Notes: generated by a model not told the origin, from the sequence alone. DNA of 64,000 nt from Chelatococcus sp. HY11 (GCF_018398335.1 NZ_JAHBRX010000001.1:4486001-4550000); one strand, 5' to 3'. Positions 31,351-40,596 are shown, numbered from the stretch's first letter. A program made the numbers and translations.

Positions 31351-33147
31351 ATGTCGACTGTGAATGCCGCGGACCAGCTGCCGGAATGGGATCTGACGCA
31401 ACTTTATCCGGGTATGGATTCGCAGGCGTTCGCTGCGGATCTCGCCAGGGCGGAAGCCGAGAGCAAGTCATTCGCCGAGACGTATCGCGGCAAGCTTGAG
31501 GCGCTGGCCCGCGGCGCCGACGCGAGCGCGGCGCTCGCCGAGCCGCTGAAGGCCTATGAAGCGCTGGAGGATCTCCTCGGGCGCATCATGGCCTATGCCT
31601 CGCTCGTTTATGCCGGCGATACCACCGATCCGGTCCGCGCCAAATTCTATGGGGACACCCAGGACCGGTTGACGACGGCGAGTTCCGATCTCCTGTTCTT
31701 CACGCTGGAGCTCAACCGCATCGACGAGGCGCTGTTGAGCCTGGCCACGAAGGATGGTCCGCTCGCTCATTGGCGCCCATGGATCGAGGACATCGCCAAG
31801 GACAAGCCTTACCAGCTCGACGACAAGCTGGAGCAGTTGTTCCATGAGAAGTCTGTGACCGGGCGCGGCGCATGGAACCGACTGTTCGATGAGACCATGT
31901 CGTCGCTGCGCTTCAAGCTCGATGGGCAGGAGCTGACCCTTGAGCCGACATTGAACCGCCTGCAGGATCCGGACGGCGCGGTGCGCAAGCGCGCCGCGGA
32001 TGCGCTGGCCGAGGTGTTCAAGGCGAATCTGCGGACCTTCGCGCTGATCACCAACACCCTTGCCAAGGACAAGGAGATTTCGGATCGCTGGCGTGGCTTT
32101 TCCGGCGTGGCCGACTCGCGCCATCTTGCCAATCGCGTGGAGCCCGAGGTCGTCGAGGCGCTAGTGACCGCGGTGCGCGAAGCCTATCCGCGCCTCTCCC
32201 ACCGCTACTACGCGCTGAAGGCGCGCTGGTTCGGCATGGACGCGCTGAACCACTGGGATCGCAACGCGCCGCTGCCGAAGCTCGACCTGCCCGCTATCCC
32301 ATGGTCGCAGGCGCGCGATACCGTCCTCGGCGCTTACGGCGATTTCTCGCCGCGCATGGCCAATATCGCCAAGCGCTTCTTCGATGAACGCTGGATCGAT
32401 GCCCCTGTGCGGCCGGGCAAGGCGCCAGGCGCCTTCGCGCATCCCACCGTCCCCTCGGCGCATCCCTATGTGCTGCTCAACTATCAGGGCAAGCCGCGTG
32501 ATGTGATGACGCTCGCCCATGAACTCGGCCATGGCGTCCACCAGGTGCTTGCCGCACCGAACGGCGCGCTGATGGCGCCGACGCCATTGACGCTCGCGGA
32601 GACGGCTTCCGTCTTCGGTGAGATGCTGACGTTCCGGAAGCTTCTCGCCGAGACCACCGCGCCGAGCCAGCGCAAGGCGATGCTGGCGGCGAAGGTCGAG
32701 GACATGATCAATACGGTCGTGCGCCAGATCGCCTTCTACAGCTTCGAGTTCAAGGTTCATACGGAGCGCCGGCAAGGCGAACTGACCTCGGCTCGCCTTG
32801 GCGAAATGTGGCTCGAGGTGCAGCGCGAGAGCCTGGGGCCGGCTATCCGTCTCGGTGAAGGCTACGAGACGTTCTGGACCTATATCCCGCATTTCATCCA
32901 CTCGCCGTTCTATGTCTACGCCTATGCATTCGGCGATTGTCTCGTGAACTCGCTCTATGGGGTCTATCAGCGCACGCCCGATGGCTTCGTCGAGCGGTAT
33001 TTCGACATGCTCTCGGCGGGCGGCACCAAGCATCATACGGAGCTCCTGGCGCCGTTCGGGCTCGATGCGCGCGATCCAGCCTTCTGGCAGATAGGCCTGT
33101 CGATGATCGCGGGTCTCATCGATGAGCTGGAGGCGATGGACGACTGA
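31351..33147 (+). CDS. pepF: M3-family oligoendopeptidase F
   Basis: Zinc metallo-oligopeptidase of family M3, 598 aa, which cleaves short peptides (about 7-17 residues) in the cytoplasm. The metal site is HELGH (His390-His394) with downstream ETASVFGEM giving the third ligand glutamate. N-terminal PepF features are PEWDLTQLYPG and LEDLLGRIMAYASLVYAGD. No signal peptide. GGAAAGAGAGACG precedes ATG 31351. It is encoded co-directionally with the ATP-grasp/Anbu group 515 bp downstream, but a large inverted repeat lies between, so they are probably separate transcripts. Confidence 0.95.
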   Translation: MSTVNAADQLPEWDLTQLYPGMDSQAFAADLARAEAESKSFAETYRGKLEALARGADASAALAEPLKAYEALEDLLGRIMAYASLVYAGDTTDPVRAKFYGDTQDRLTTASSDLLFFTLELNRIDEALLSLATKDGPLAHWRPWIEDIAKDKPYQLDDKLEQLFHEKSVTGRGAWNRLFDETMSSLRFKLDGQELTLEPTLNRLQDPDGAVRKRAADALAEVFKANLRTFALITNTLAKDKEISDRWRGFSGVADSRHLANRVEPEVVEALVTAVREAYPRLSHRYYALKARWFGMDALNHWDRNAPLPKLDLPAIPWSQARDTVLGAYGDFSPRMANIAKRFFDERWIDAPVRPGKAPGAFAHPTVPSAHPYVLLNYQGKPRDVMTLAHELGHGVHQVLAAPNGALMAPTPLTLAETASVFGEMLTFRKLLAETTAPSQRKAMLAAKVEDMINTVVRQIAFYSFEFKVHTERRQGELTSARLGEMWLEVQRESLGPAIRLGEGYETFWTYIPHFIHSPFYVYAYAFGDCLVNSLYGVYQRTPDGFVERYFDMLSAGGTKHHTELLAPFGLDARDPAFWQIGLSMIAGLIDELEAMDD

Positions 33148-33234
33148 CGGTGAGGGGCCCTGTTTGTTTCAAGGGCGATAAACGCCGCCGCCGTGGGCGC
33201 CGGAGCATCGTTTCCGGCCTCATACCGGCGTCGC

Positions 33235-33442
33235 ACCCCACCCGACCTCGCTGACGCGAGGCCACCCTCCCCTGAAGGGGAGGGATCGGCGCGGGTCCTT
33301 ACGGGGGACATGCTAGTCAATCACCGCGGTTCCTGACCCCGATTGACCTGCATAGGCGGAGATCTTGAACGCTCCGCGCCAGCCACCGCGATCCCTCCCC
33401 TCAAGGGGAGGGTGGCCTCGCGTCAGCGAGGTCGGGTGGGGT
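33235..33442. repeat. 54-bp near-perfect inverted repeat around a 100-bp spacer
   Basis: Left arm 33235-33288 and right arm 33389-33442 are reverse complements with only two mismatches in 54 positions. Each arm itself contains smaller palindromes (CCCTCCCCT-AGGGGAGGG and CCTCGC-GCGAGG types). The spacer has no obvious ORF. It lies in the 515-bp gap between pepF and the ATP-grasp gene. The arms look like two oppositely oriented copies of a Rhizobiales dispersed repeat. The result would be a very stable hairpin in RNA or a cruciform in DNA. Confidence 0.9.
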
Positions 33443-33662
33443 TTCCACCGACGGCCGCGGCACTTCCAGAATCTCACCATTGCCTGAGCGATCGGCATGT
33501 TCGAGTGATTGCCTAATTTTTAGGCTTCGGCTGGCTCTGCCCAATTTACGGGATCCTTGCGCCTCAAAGCGATGCCTGCGATGCGACTGTTGGCACGCGC
33601 ATTGCAAAACCCTATCGTGGGGGCAAGCCAATCGGCTGCCATAAAACGGAGGGCGATCCCAA

Positions 33663-35093
33663 ATGACGGCCTTCGACGAGATGCATGGTTTCACCACGCA
33701 CACCGGGGAAACGAATGTTCGCGTCGCCTATGAGCGATTGAGGACCTGGCTCGAGGATACCCCGGCCGATCTCCTCGCGACTCGCCGCAGTCAGGCGGAG
33801 CTGTTTTTTCGGCGCATAGGTATAACTTTCGCCGTCTATGGCGAGGCGGAAATGAGCGAGCGGCTCATTCCATTCGACATCATCCCGCGTGTTCTCATGA
33901 AAAAGGAGTGGGAGGGGGTCGAGAAAGGCCTTCGCCAGCGCGTCAACGCTCTCAACGCCTTTCTGGGCGATGTCTACGGCCCGCGTGAGAGCATCAAGGC
34001 GGGTGTGGTACCTGCCGATCTCGTCTACCGCAATCCCTACTACCGGCTGGAGATGGTGGGCCGGCCAGTGCCGCATGGCATCTATGTCCATATGGCGGGC
34101 ATTGACCTCGTGCGTGTCGATGAAGGCACGTTCTACGTGCTCGAGGACAATGTGCGCACGCCGTCCGGTGTCTCCTACATGCTGGAGAACCGGGAAGTGA
34201 TGATGCGGCTGTTTCCGAATCTCTTCACCGCGCATCGGGTCGCGCCGGTCGAGACCTATCCCGACGCGCTTTTGGCCAGCATGCGCTCGGTCGCGCCGAG
34301 CAGCGCGGGGCGGGACCCGACGGTGGTGTTGCTCACGCCGGGCCAGTTCAATTCGGCCTTCTATGAGCATTCCTTCCTCGCGGACAAGCTGGGGGTGGAA
34401 CTCGTCGAGGGATCCGACCTCTTCGTCACCGACGATATCGTCTACATGCGCACGACCGATGGGCCGAAGCGCGTCGATGTCATCTATCGCCGCATCGATG
34501 ATGATTTTCTCGATCCGCTCGTGTTCCGGCCGGATTCGATCCTCGGCGTCCCGGGGCTCATGAGCGCTTACGAGGCCGGCAATGTCACGCTCGCCAATGC
34601 GGTCGGCACCGGCGTCGCGGACGACAAGGCGATCTACAGCTACATGCCGGAGATCATCCGCTTTTTCCTCGGCGAGGAACCCATCCTGGGCAACGTGCCC
34701 ACTTGGCGCTGCCGGGAGAAGGACGCCTTGTCCTACGTGCTCGACCATCTCGGCGAGCTCGTGGTGAAGGAGGTCAACGGCTCGGGTGGCTACGGCATGC
34801 TCGTCGGCCCGCATGCGTCGGTGAAGGAGCTCGACCTCTTCCGCCGCAAGCTGAAACATGCGCCCGACAACTTCATCGCGCAGCCGACGCTCGCCCTGTC
34901 CACCTGCCCGACCTTCGTGGCCTCCGGCGTCGCCCCGCGCCACATCGATCTCCGGCCCTTCGTGCTCACCGGCACGGACGGGGTCCGCATCGTGCCGGGG
35001 GGATTGACCCGCGTCGCGCTGAAGGAAGGATCGCTCGTCGTCAATTCCAGCCAGGGCGGCGGAACCAAAGACACATGGGTGCTCGATGCATGA
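33663..35093 (+). CDS. circularly permuted ATP-grasp protein (type 2)
   Basis: Predicted ATP-dependent ligase of the circularly permuted ATP-grasp class (DUF404/DUF407 type), 476 aa. ATP-grasp ligases join a carboxylate to an amine or thiol through an acyl-phosphate. Conserved segments are RNPYYRLEMVGRP, FYVLEDNVRTPSGVSYMLEN, the VVKEVNGSGGYGMLVGP nucleotide loop and FIAQPTLALSTCPT. It is the first gene of a four-gene block with alpha-E, transglutaminase-like and Anbu genes, which comparative genomics has linked to peptide or amide synthesis of unknown product. CGGAGGGCG lies ahead of ATG 33663. The actual substrates are not known. Confidence 0.92.
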   Translation: MTAFDEMHGFTTHTGETNVRVAYERLRTWLEDTPADLLATRRSQAELFFRRIGITFAVYGEAEMSERLIPFDIIPRVLMKKEWEGVEKGLRQRVNALNAFLGDVYGPRESIKAGVVPADLVYRNPYYRLEMVGRPVPHGIYVHMAGIDLVRVDEGTFYVLEDNVRTPSGVSYMLENREVMMRLFPNLFTAHRVAPVETYPDALLASMRSVAPSSAGRDPTVVLLTPGQFNSAFYEHSFLADKLGVELVEGSDLFVTDDIVYMRTTDGPKRVDVIYRRIDDDFLDPLVFRPDSILGVPGLMSAYEAGNVTLANAVGTGVADDKAIYSYMPEIIRFFLGEEPILGNVPTWRCREKDALSYVLDHLGELVVKEVNGSGGYGMLVGPHASVKELDLFRRKLKHAPDNFIAQPTLALSTCPTFVASGVAPRHIDLRPFVLTGTDGVRIVPGGLTRVALKEGSLVVNSSQGGGTKDTWVLDA

Positions 35094-35187
35094 TTCCGAT
35101 ACCTCCTCGGTGAGGCAGCTCGCGAGCGACCCTGCCGTCGCCAGGCCGATGGCCTACCTGCGGGCCCAGCGCAACAAGGTTCCGCCC

Positions 35188-36129
35188 ATGTTGTCTCGGA
35201 CCGCCGACAACCTGTTCTGGACGGCTCGCTATATCGAGCGCGCCGATTTCCTCGCCCGGATCCTCGACGCCACGATGCGGCTGACCTCCGTGCCGGTCAG
35301 CTATGGCGCGACCGGTACGGAGTGGGACAGCGCGCTGGCGACGGCGGGCGCGGCGCAGGCCTTCCGCATGCGCTACGACGTCGCCAACGAATACACGGTG
35401 CGGGAGTTCCTCGCATTCAGTCCCGATAACCCATCCTCCATCCGCTCCTGTCTTGCGGTGGCACGCGCCAACGCGCGCGCCGTGCGCACCGCGCTGACCG
35501 TGGAGATGTGGGAGGCCATCAACGACGCCTGGCACGAGCTGCAGAAGTTCGACAGCAAATCCATGGCGCCGGATGACTTTGCCCGCTTCCTCGACTGGGT
35601 GAAGGGGGTCGCCCTCGCGTTCGACGGCTCGGCCTATCGCACCATGCTGCGCAGTGATGCCTATTGGTTCCTGCGCGTCGGTTCGGCGCTGGAGCGCGCC
35701 GACAATACGGCACGTATCCTCGACGTGAAGTACCATGTGCTTCTGCCGGAAAGCGAACAGGTCGGCGGCAGCCTCGACTATTTTCAATGGACGACCATCC
35801 TGCGCGAGGTGTCCGCGCTCACCTCCTATCGCTGGGTCTATCGGGAGAGCGTGAAGCCGTGGCTCGTCGCGGATCTCCTCATCCTCAACCGTCAGATGCC
35901 GCGCTCGCTCATCTACTGCTACGACGCGGTTTCACGCCACGTTGACCTGATGGCGGATTCCTACGGCCGGCGCGGCGCCAGCCAGCGCTTGGCGGGAAGC
36001 ATGCTGACCAAGCTCAGCAATATGCGGATCGAGGATATCTTCCAGTCCGGCCTGCACGAGTTCATCACGAACTTCCTGGCTGAAAACAACAAGCTCGGCG
36101 CGGCGATCGCCGACCAGTACCTGTCGTAA
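35188..36129 (+). CDS. alpha-E domain (DUF403) protein
   Basis: All-helical alpha-E protein (DUF403), 313 aa from this start. It is almost always encoded beside the circularly permuted ATP-grasp enzyme and is thought to act with it in ligating or carrying an unknown product. The family start MLSRTADNLFWTARYIERAD, LEMW-like helix TVEMWEAINDAWHEL and SYRWVYRESVKPWLVADLLILN are visible. An upstream in-frame ATG (35086) overlaps the ATP-grasp stop by eight bases and would add 34 residues without family resemblance. Translational coupling there is possible, so the start is not settled. Confidence 0.88.
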   Translation: MLSRTADNLFWTARYIERADFLARILDATMRLTSVPVSYGATGTEWDSALATAGAAQAFRMRYDVANEYTVREFLAFSPDNPSSIRSCLAVARANARAVRTALTVEMWEAINDAWHELQKFDSKSMAPDDFARFLDWVKGVALAFDGSAYRTMLRSDAYWFLRVGSALERADNTARILDVKYHVLLPESEQVGGSLDYFQWTTILREVSALTSYRWVYRESVKPWLVADLLILNRQMPRSLIYCYDAVSRHVDLMADSYGRRGASQRLAGSMLTKLSNMRIEDIFQSGLHEFITNFLAENNKLGAAIADQYLS

Positions 36130-36328
36130 CAGATATCTCTGTCGCGACAGAATGGCCTTGGGACGCGGGAGTGTTCCGGAAGGAACGACAGGGGCGGGAG
36201 AGTGAGCCGGCAGGTCCTCGACGGCGCGTCGTCCTGTCGTGCCCGCCGGCCTTCACAATGAGGCGCTTCCCATTCTACACTAACGGTGTACGTCTCTCCG
36301 CCGCCCGTGACGAAGATCGGCCGAACCG

Positions 36329-37159
36329 ATGCGCATCTCCATCGCTCACGATACGACCTATGCCTATGCCATTCCCGCGCGCGCGGTGGTCCAGATCCTG
36401 CGACTGACGCCTCGATCCCATGAAGGCATGCGTGTCATGCGCTGGCGGGTGGAGGTCGATGTCGACGGCCGGCTGCGCCTGGGCGAGGATTCGCTCGGCA
36501 ATATCACGCATACGCTGTCGCTTGCGGGGCCACTCGCGGGCGTGACGGTGTCCGTGAGCGGCGAGGTCGAGACAGTCGATACCCAGGGCGTCATTCGCGG
36601 CACGGTCGAACGGTTCCCGGATGCCGTCTATCTCAGGACAACACCGTTGACGGAGGCCGACGGCGCTATCCGCGACTTTGCCGATGGGCTCCTGGCGGAC
36701 CACGGACCTGATAGTCTGGCGCTGCTGCACGGGCTGCTGAACGGCATTCATCGCGATATCGCTTTTGACCCGCATCCGACAGAGGTTACCACCACGGCGG
36801 CCGAGGCTTTCGCGCTCCGGCGCGGCGTTTGCCAGGACCTGAGCCATGTCTTCATCGCGGCGGCGCGCCATCTCGGTATTCCAGCCCGCTATGTCTCCGG
36901 ACATTTCATGCGGAATGATGGGGTGACGGTGCAGGACGCCGCCCATGCCTGGGTGGAAGCCAAGATCCCGGATTTGGGCTGGGTCGGCTTCGATCCCGCC
37001 AACGGTATCAGCCCGACCGATGCTCATGTGCGCGTCGCGATCGGTCTCGACTATCTTGGCGCCGCCCCCGTGCGTGGCAGCCGCTATGGCGGCGGCGAGG
37101 AACGCATGGATGTCAAACTCACTGTGCAGAAGGCCGCCCAATGGCAGGTTCAGGCTTGA
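36329..37159 (+). CDS. transglutaminase-like cysteine peptidase
   Basis: Transglutaminase-fold protein, 276 aa, with N-terminal beta domain (Bact_transglu_N type, residues 1-90) and a catalytic core. The triad is Cys168 (RRGVCQDLSH), His206 (AAHAWVEA) and Asp222 (GFDPANG), all in place, so it should be active as a peptidase, amidase or transglutaminase. No signal peptide, so it is cytoplasmic. It sits 199 bp after the alpha-E gene and 58 bp before the Anbu gene, the usual order of this block. It is inferred to trim or attach the product made by ATP-grasp/alpha-E. Confidence 0.92.
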   Translation: MRISIAHDTTYAYAIPARAVVQILRLTPRSHEGMRVMRWRVEVDVDGRLRLGEDSLGNITHTLSLAGPLAGVTVSVSGEVETVDTQGVIRGTVERFPDAVYLRTTPLTEADGAIRDFADGLLADHGPDSLALLHGLLNGIHRDIAFDPHPTEVTTTAAEAFALRRGVCQDLSHVFIAAARHLGIPARYVSGHFMRNDGVTVQDAAHAWVEAKIPDLGWVGFDPANGISPTDAHVRVAIGLDYLGAAPVRGSRYGGGEERMDVKLTVQKAAQWQVQA

Positions 37160-37217
37160 AGTGCCTGTCTGATCCAACAAATAAAAAAAGACGGCCTTTG
37201 CGGAGTGGATACGCCTG

Positions 37218-37952
37218 ATGACCTATTGCGCTGGTATCCTGGTCCAGGATGGTCTCGTTTTAATCGCCGACACCCGGACGAATGCCGGGTTCGACAACAT
37301 ATCGACATTTCGCAAGCTGCATGTGATCGAGGTTCCTGGCGAGCGGGTGCTTGGCATCGCGACCGCCGGCAATCTCTCCATCTCGCAATCCGTGCTCGGC
37401 CTTTTGCGAGAGGGCGTCAACGTCCCCGGCGCCGAGGTCCGCGAGAAGCTGGTCGATGCGCCGACCATGTTCCATGCCGCCCAACTTGTCGGCCATGCCG
37501 TTCGGCAGGTGCGTCACGAGATCGGCGAGGCGTTGGGGGAGGCCCAGCTTTCATTCGACGCCGCCTTCCTCTTCGGGGGGCAGATCAAGGATGGGCCTAT
37601 GACGCTCTACATGGTCTATTCCGCCGGCAATTTTATCGAATGCGGCGTTGATGCACCCTTCCTGCAGATCGGTGAGCACAAATACGGCAAGCCGATCCTT
37701 GATCGAGCCATCACTTTCGAAACCGATATCTATGACGCCCTCAAGATCGGACTGATCTCGATGGATTCCACCATGCGCTCGAATCTCGCGGTGGGGCTGC
37801 CGATCGATCTTCTGATGATACGCCGGGATGCCCATGTCATTGGCCTGTCGCACCGGATCGAGGCTGGAGAGCCTTATTTCACCGACCTGAGCCAACGCTG
37901 GTCCGATGCCCTGAAGGCCGCGCATATGGCGATCCCGCGACCGCCTTATTGA
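37218..37952 (+). CDS. Anbu-type proteasome-like peptidase
   Basis: Member of the proteasome/HslV N-terminal-nucleophile superfamily, Anbu (ancestral beta subunit) type, 244 aa. The start MTYCAGILVQDG exposes Thr2 after Met removal as the nucleophile; Asp18 (IADTRTNAG) and Lys33 (FRKLHV) complete the active site. Length is greater than HslV and there is no HslU ATPase gene nearby, which fits Anbu. Structural reports describe Anbu as an open helical or ring-like assembly without a known unfoldase. GGAGTGGATACG precedes ATG 37218. It is the last gene of the ATP-grasp/alpha-E/transglutaminase block. Physiological substrate unknown. Confidence 0.93.
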   Translation: MTYCAGILVQDGLVLIADTRTNAGFDNISTFRKLHVIEVPGERVLGIATAGNLSISQSVLGLLREGVNVPGAEVREKLVDAPTMFHAAQLVGHAVRQVRHEIGEALGEAQLSFDAAFLFGGQIKDGPMTLYMVYSAGNFIECGVDAPFLQIGEHKYGKPILDRAITFETDIYDALKIGLISMDSTMRSNLAVGLPIDLLMIRRDAHVIGLSHRIEAGEPYFTDLSQRWSDALKAAHMAIPRPPY

Positions 37953-37966
37953 AAAGCCGCCGAGGC

Positions 37967-39286
37967 TCACATCTGCGCGGAAACCGTACGCCGCAGCGTG
38001 AAGTGAGCGAGGACTGCCGCGCCTACGCCGCATATGGCGAAGGCGATGACCAGCGGTCGCGCGGTTCCGTCGAAGAATAGAGAGACGGCTCCGCCTGCGA
38101 TGGTCGCGAGACCGAACTGAATGCCGCCAAGCATCGACGAGGCGGCACCCGCGCGAGCACCATGGGGTTCCAGCGCGAACACGGCTGACGTCGGATTGAG
38201 GCAGCCAAGCCCTCCGAACAGGACCATGGTGATGCCCCAGAACACCGGCAGCGGGGCATTGCCCAACAAGACAAGGGCCGCCAACGCCACGGTGCAGATA
38301 CACACGGCCAAGGTCGCGGCGCGGATCAGTCGCGGCAACCCGATGCGGCCTACGAGTGTCGCGTTCATCTGGGCGCTGCCCACGAGAGCGCACGCGTTCA
38401 CAGCAAAGACCACGCTGTAGCCAACCGGCGAAACGCCGTAAACTTCGATGAATGCGAAGGAGGAGCCGGTGAGGTAGGACACCATGATGCCCTGTCCGCA
38501 GCCGCAGATCAGGGCTGTGCCGAGAAAGCGCCGGTCCCGCAGCAGGATCCGGTAGGAACCAAGTGCCGCCCGCAGACCCCCGTGTGTGCGGCGCTCTGGG
38601 GGGCGCGTCTCGGGAAGCTGCCACCACATGAGCCACAGGCAGATGACACCGCTGGCGGCGATGACGAGGAAAATTCCACGCCAGGATACGAATTGAGTGA
38701 GCAAGCTTCCGCCGAGCGGCGCGAGCATCGGCGACACGGATAGCACGAGCATGGTCAGCGAGATCAGCCTGACCGCCTCACGCCCTGTATGGATGTCACG
38801 GATGATGGCACGGGCGAGGACCATGCCGGCGCAAGCGCCGATACCCTGGATGAAGCGCAGCGCGATCAGCATCTCGACGGTCTGGGCGAGGGCGCAACCG
38901 ATCGAAGCGATCACGAACAGCACAAGCCCGGCGTAGATCGGCCTTTTGCGGCCGATCGCGTCCGAGACGGGGCCATAGATCAACTGTCCGAAAACCAGCG
39001 CTCCGAAGAAGCTCACCATGCTGAGCTGCACCATCCCGACGTTGGTCGCCAGGGCGTTTGCAATGGCGGGAAAGGCCGGCAGGTACATGTCGATGGCCAT
39101 CGGACCGATGGTCGACAGGGCTCCGATGATGAAAACGGCGTTCTTGACGGCTGGCGGCGGGGCAGCGCCCTGCGGGCCTGATGACGACGACGGTATGCCA
39201 GCGGGGGATAGCTTTCCGGACGCCATGGGAGATTGCTCGCCCCTCGGGGAGGGATCGTTATCATTGCGAAGCAATGGCATGCTCAT
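37967..39286 (-). CDS. Bcr/CflA-family MFS drug efflux transporter
   Basis: Twelve-helix major facilitator of the Bcr/CflA (DHA1) family, 439 aa, expected to export drugs or metabolites with protons. A polar Pro/Ser-rich N-terminus (about 1-45) precedes helix 1. The segment IDMYLPAFPAIA, the motif A loop GPVSDAIGRKRPIYAG between helices 2 and 3, and motif C-like VSPMLAPLGGSLL in helix 5 mark the family. It is convergent with the Anbu gene, with 14 bp between stop codons. Substrate unknown. The proline-rich N-terminus suggests the start could be later, for example at residue 21 (MASGKLS). Confidence 0.9.
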   Translation of the reverse strand: MSMPLLRNDNDPSPRGEQSPMASGKLSPAGIPSSSSGPQGAAPPPAVKNAVFIIGALSTIGPMAIDMYLPAFPAIANALATNVGMVQLSMVSFFGALVFGQLIYGPVSDAIGRKRPIYAGLVLFVIASIGCALAQTVEMLIALRFIQGIGACAGMVLARAIIRDIHTGREAVRLISLTMLVLSVSPMLAPLGGSLLTQFVSWRGIFLVIAASGVICLWLMWWQLPETRPPERRTHGGLRAALGSYRILLRDRRFLGTALICGCGQGIMVSYLTGSSFAFIEVYGVSPVGYSVVFAVNACALVGSAQMNATLVGRIGLPRLIRAATLAVCICTVALAALVLLGNAPLPVFWGITMVLFGGLGCLNPTSAVFALEPHGARAGAASSMLGGIQFGLATIAGGAVSLFFDGTARPLVIAFAICGVGAAVLAHFTLRRTVSAQM

Positions 39287-39863
39287 CGCGCAAACTCACA
39301 CGGGACGCCGGGACCTTACGTCGCGTAGGCGGGTCTGAGAAAAGGGAATGGTTGAGTGTGCGGCGCGCAGGCGGCCAGCATTGCCCACAGGTTAGCGAAG
39401 TTGAATCGACGGAGGAAGGTGGCGGGACGCATGGGAGGAATGCCGTCCAAGCAAGCTCGCCTTGGTAATCGAGCGTTGCCTTGGCAATCAACCATCCAAA
39501 CATGAAGACGCCCGCCCGCGGGGGAGGCGGGCGGGCTAACTTGCCTCAGGACGAGGGGGCTCGTCCGAAGAGGAAGAGTGCTCGTTGGGGGGATTCAAGC
39601 ACCGATGACCTAACGGCCCGTGGCCGATTGGGTTCCGTCATTTATTAAAAAAAATGCATTTTCTGAGAATTGGCGGGATCTGGGCTCGCAGGCGTTGCCC
39701 GCCATACGTCAGCCTCCGCCTGACCGCGATAAACGAACTCGTTGATTTGACTGCGCTTTTGAAAGCAGCGGACCGCCCCGCCAGCGCCATTCCCCCGCAT
39801 ATCGGGGATCTGTCGCGTTTGCGTCGGATCCAATCCCTTGCCCGCAACTGCGTGAACCCGCGT
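39287..39863. other. intergenic region between MFS and HNH genes
   Basis: A 577-bp gap. It contains a strong GC hairpin at 39510-39536 and an AT-rich patch with eight A residues at about 39647. No protein frame with a ribosome site, no tRNA and no recognised structured RNA. The right part (39660-39860) is the 3' side of the leftward HNH gene. Confidence 0.5.
39510..39536. terminator. GC-rich hairpin, possible terminator or repeat
   Basis: A perfect 10-bp stem GCCCGCCCGC/GCGGGCGGGC with loop GGGGGAG. No T-run on either side, so it is either a weak terminator or an extragenic palindrome. It lies about 220 bp upstream of the leftward MFS gene. Confidence 0.4.
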
Positions 39864-40433
39864 CTATGGCTCGAGCTCGGTATCCCAGTAGAGGTAGTCC
39901 ATCCAGCTGTGGTGCAGATAGTTCGGCGGGAAGTGCCGGCCATTGTGGTGAAGGTCATGCACCGTCGGCTGGTAGGGTTGCTGGGCTGGCCACATCTCCG
40001 CGTGCCGGGGCAAGAGGTCGCCCTTGCGCAGGTTACACGGCGCGCAGGCTGTAACGACGTTCTCCCAGGTGGTTTGGCCGCCCTTGGAGCGTGGGATCAC
40101 GTGATCGAAGGTGAGGTCGTCGCGGGATTGGCAATATTGGCAGGTGAACCTATCACGCAGAAAAACGTTGAACCGCGTGAAAGCCGGCTGCCGTGAAGCC
40201 TGGATGTAGGTTTTCAGCGAAACGACGGATGGCAGCCTTATTTCGAAAGTGGGGCTGCGAACCGTGGTTTCATATTCAGACACGATGTTTACGCGGTCGA
40301 GGAAGACCGCCTTTATCGCATCCTGCCAGTTCCATAGGGACAAGGGATAGTAGCTCAATGGCCGATAGTCGGCATTGAGGACAAGGGCCGGACAACCTTC
40401 CGGCGACATTGGATGGGGGACGTGTATCGTCAC
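39864..40433 (-). CDS. HNH endonuclease family protein
   Basis: A 189-aa HNH nuclease of the small chromosomal type widespread in alphaproteobacteria and cyanobacteria. The zinc-bound HNH core shows CQYCQSRDDLTFDHVIPRS (first Cys pair, then the Asp-His of the beta-beta-alpha motif), the Asn in TWENVV and the second Cys pair in CAPCNLRKGD. The N-terminal region ALVLNADYRPLSYYPLSLW is the conserved lead of this subfamily. Target is unknown; nothing around it suggests an intron, restriction system or phage. It may act in DNA repair or be a housekeeping nuclease. Confidence 0.92.
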   Translation of the reverse strand: MTIHVPHPMSPEGCPALVLNADYRPLSYYPLSLWNWQDAIKAVFLDRVNIVSEYETTVRSPTFEIRLPSVVSLKTYIQASRQPAFTRFNVFLRDRFTCQYCQSRDDLTFDHVIPRSKGGQTTWENVVTACAPCNLRKGDLLPRHAEMWPAQQPYQPTVHDLHHNGRHFPPNYLHHSWMDYLYWDTELEP

Positions 40434-40596
40434 CGCACCGCCTCCGAGGCGAATCGCTCATTGCGAGAACTAAGCCTGCGGACGTTAGTTTAAGAGCTGT
40501 GTCGCTAATGTGAAAGATGCCAAACGCAAACGAGCCGCGAGGAGGACTCACGGCTGCGTTCGCAGGCTTCAGAATGAGGTGTGTGGGTAAGGCGCC

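Noticed and set aside
36171..36407. 78-codon frame in the gap between alpha-E and transglutaminase genes, considered as a possible small peptide substrate of the Anbu block
   Set aside because: More than half of it overlaps the transglutaminase gene in another frame, it is Arg/Pro/Ser-rich and has no ribosome site.
39638..39958. 106-codon minus-strand frame downstream of the HNH gene
   Set aside because: Overlaps the HNH gene in another frame and has no ribosome site or recognisable content.
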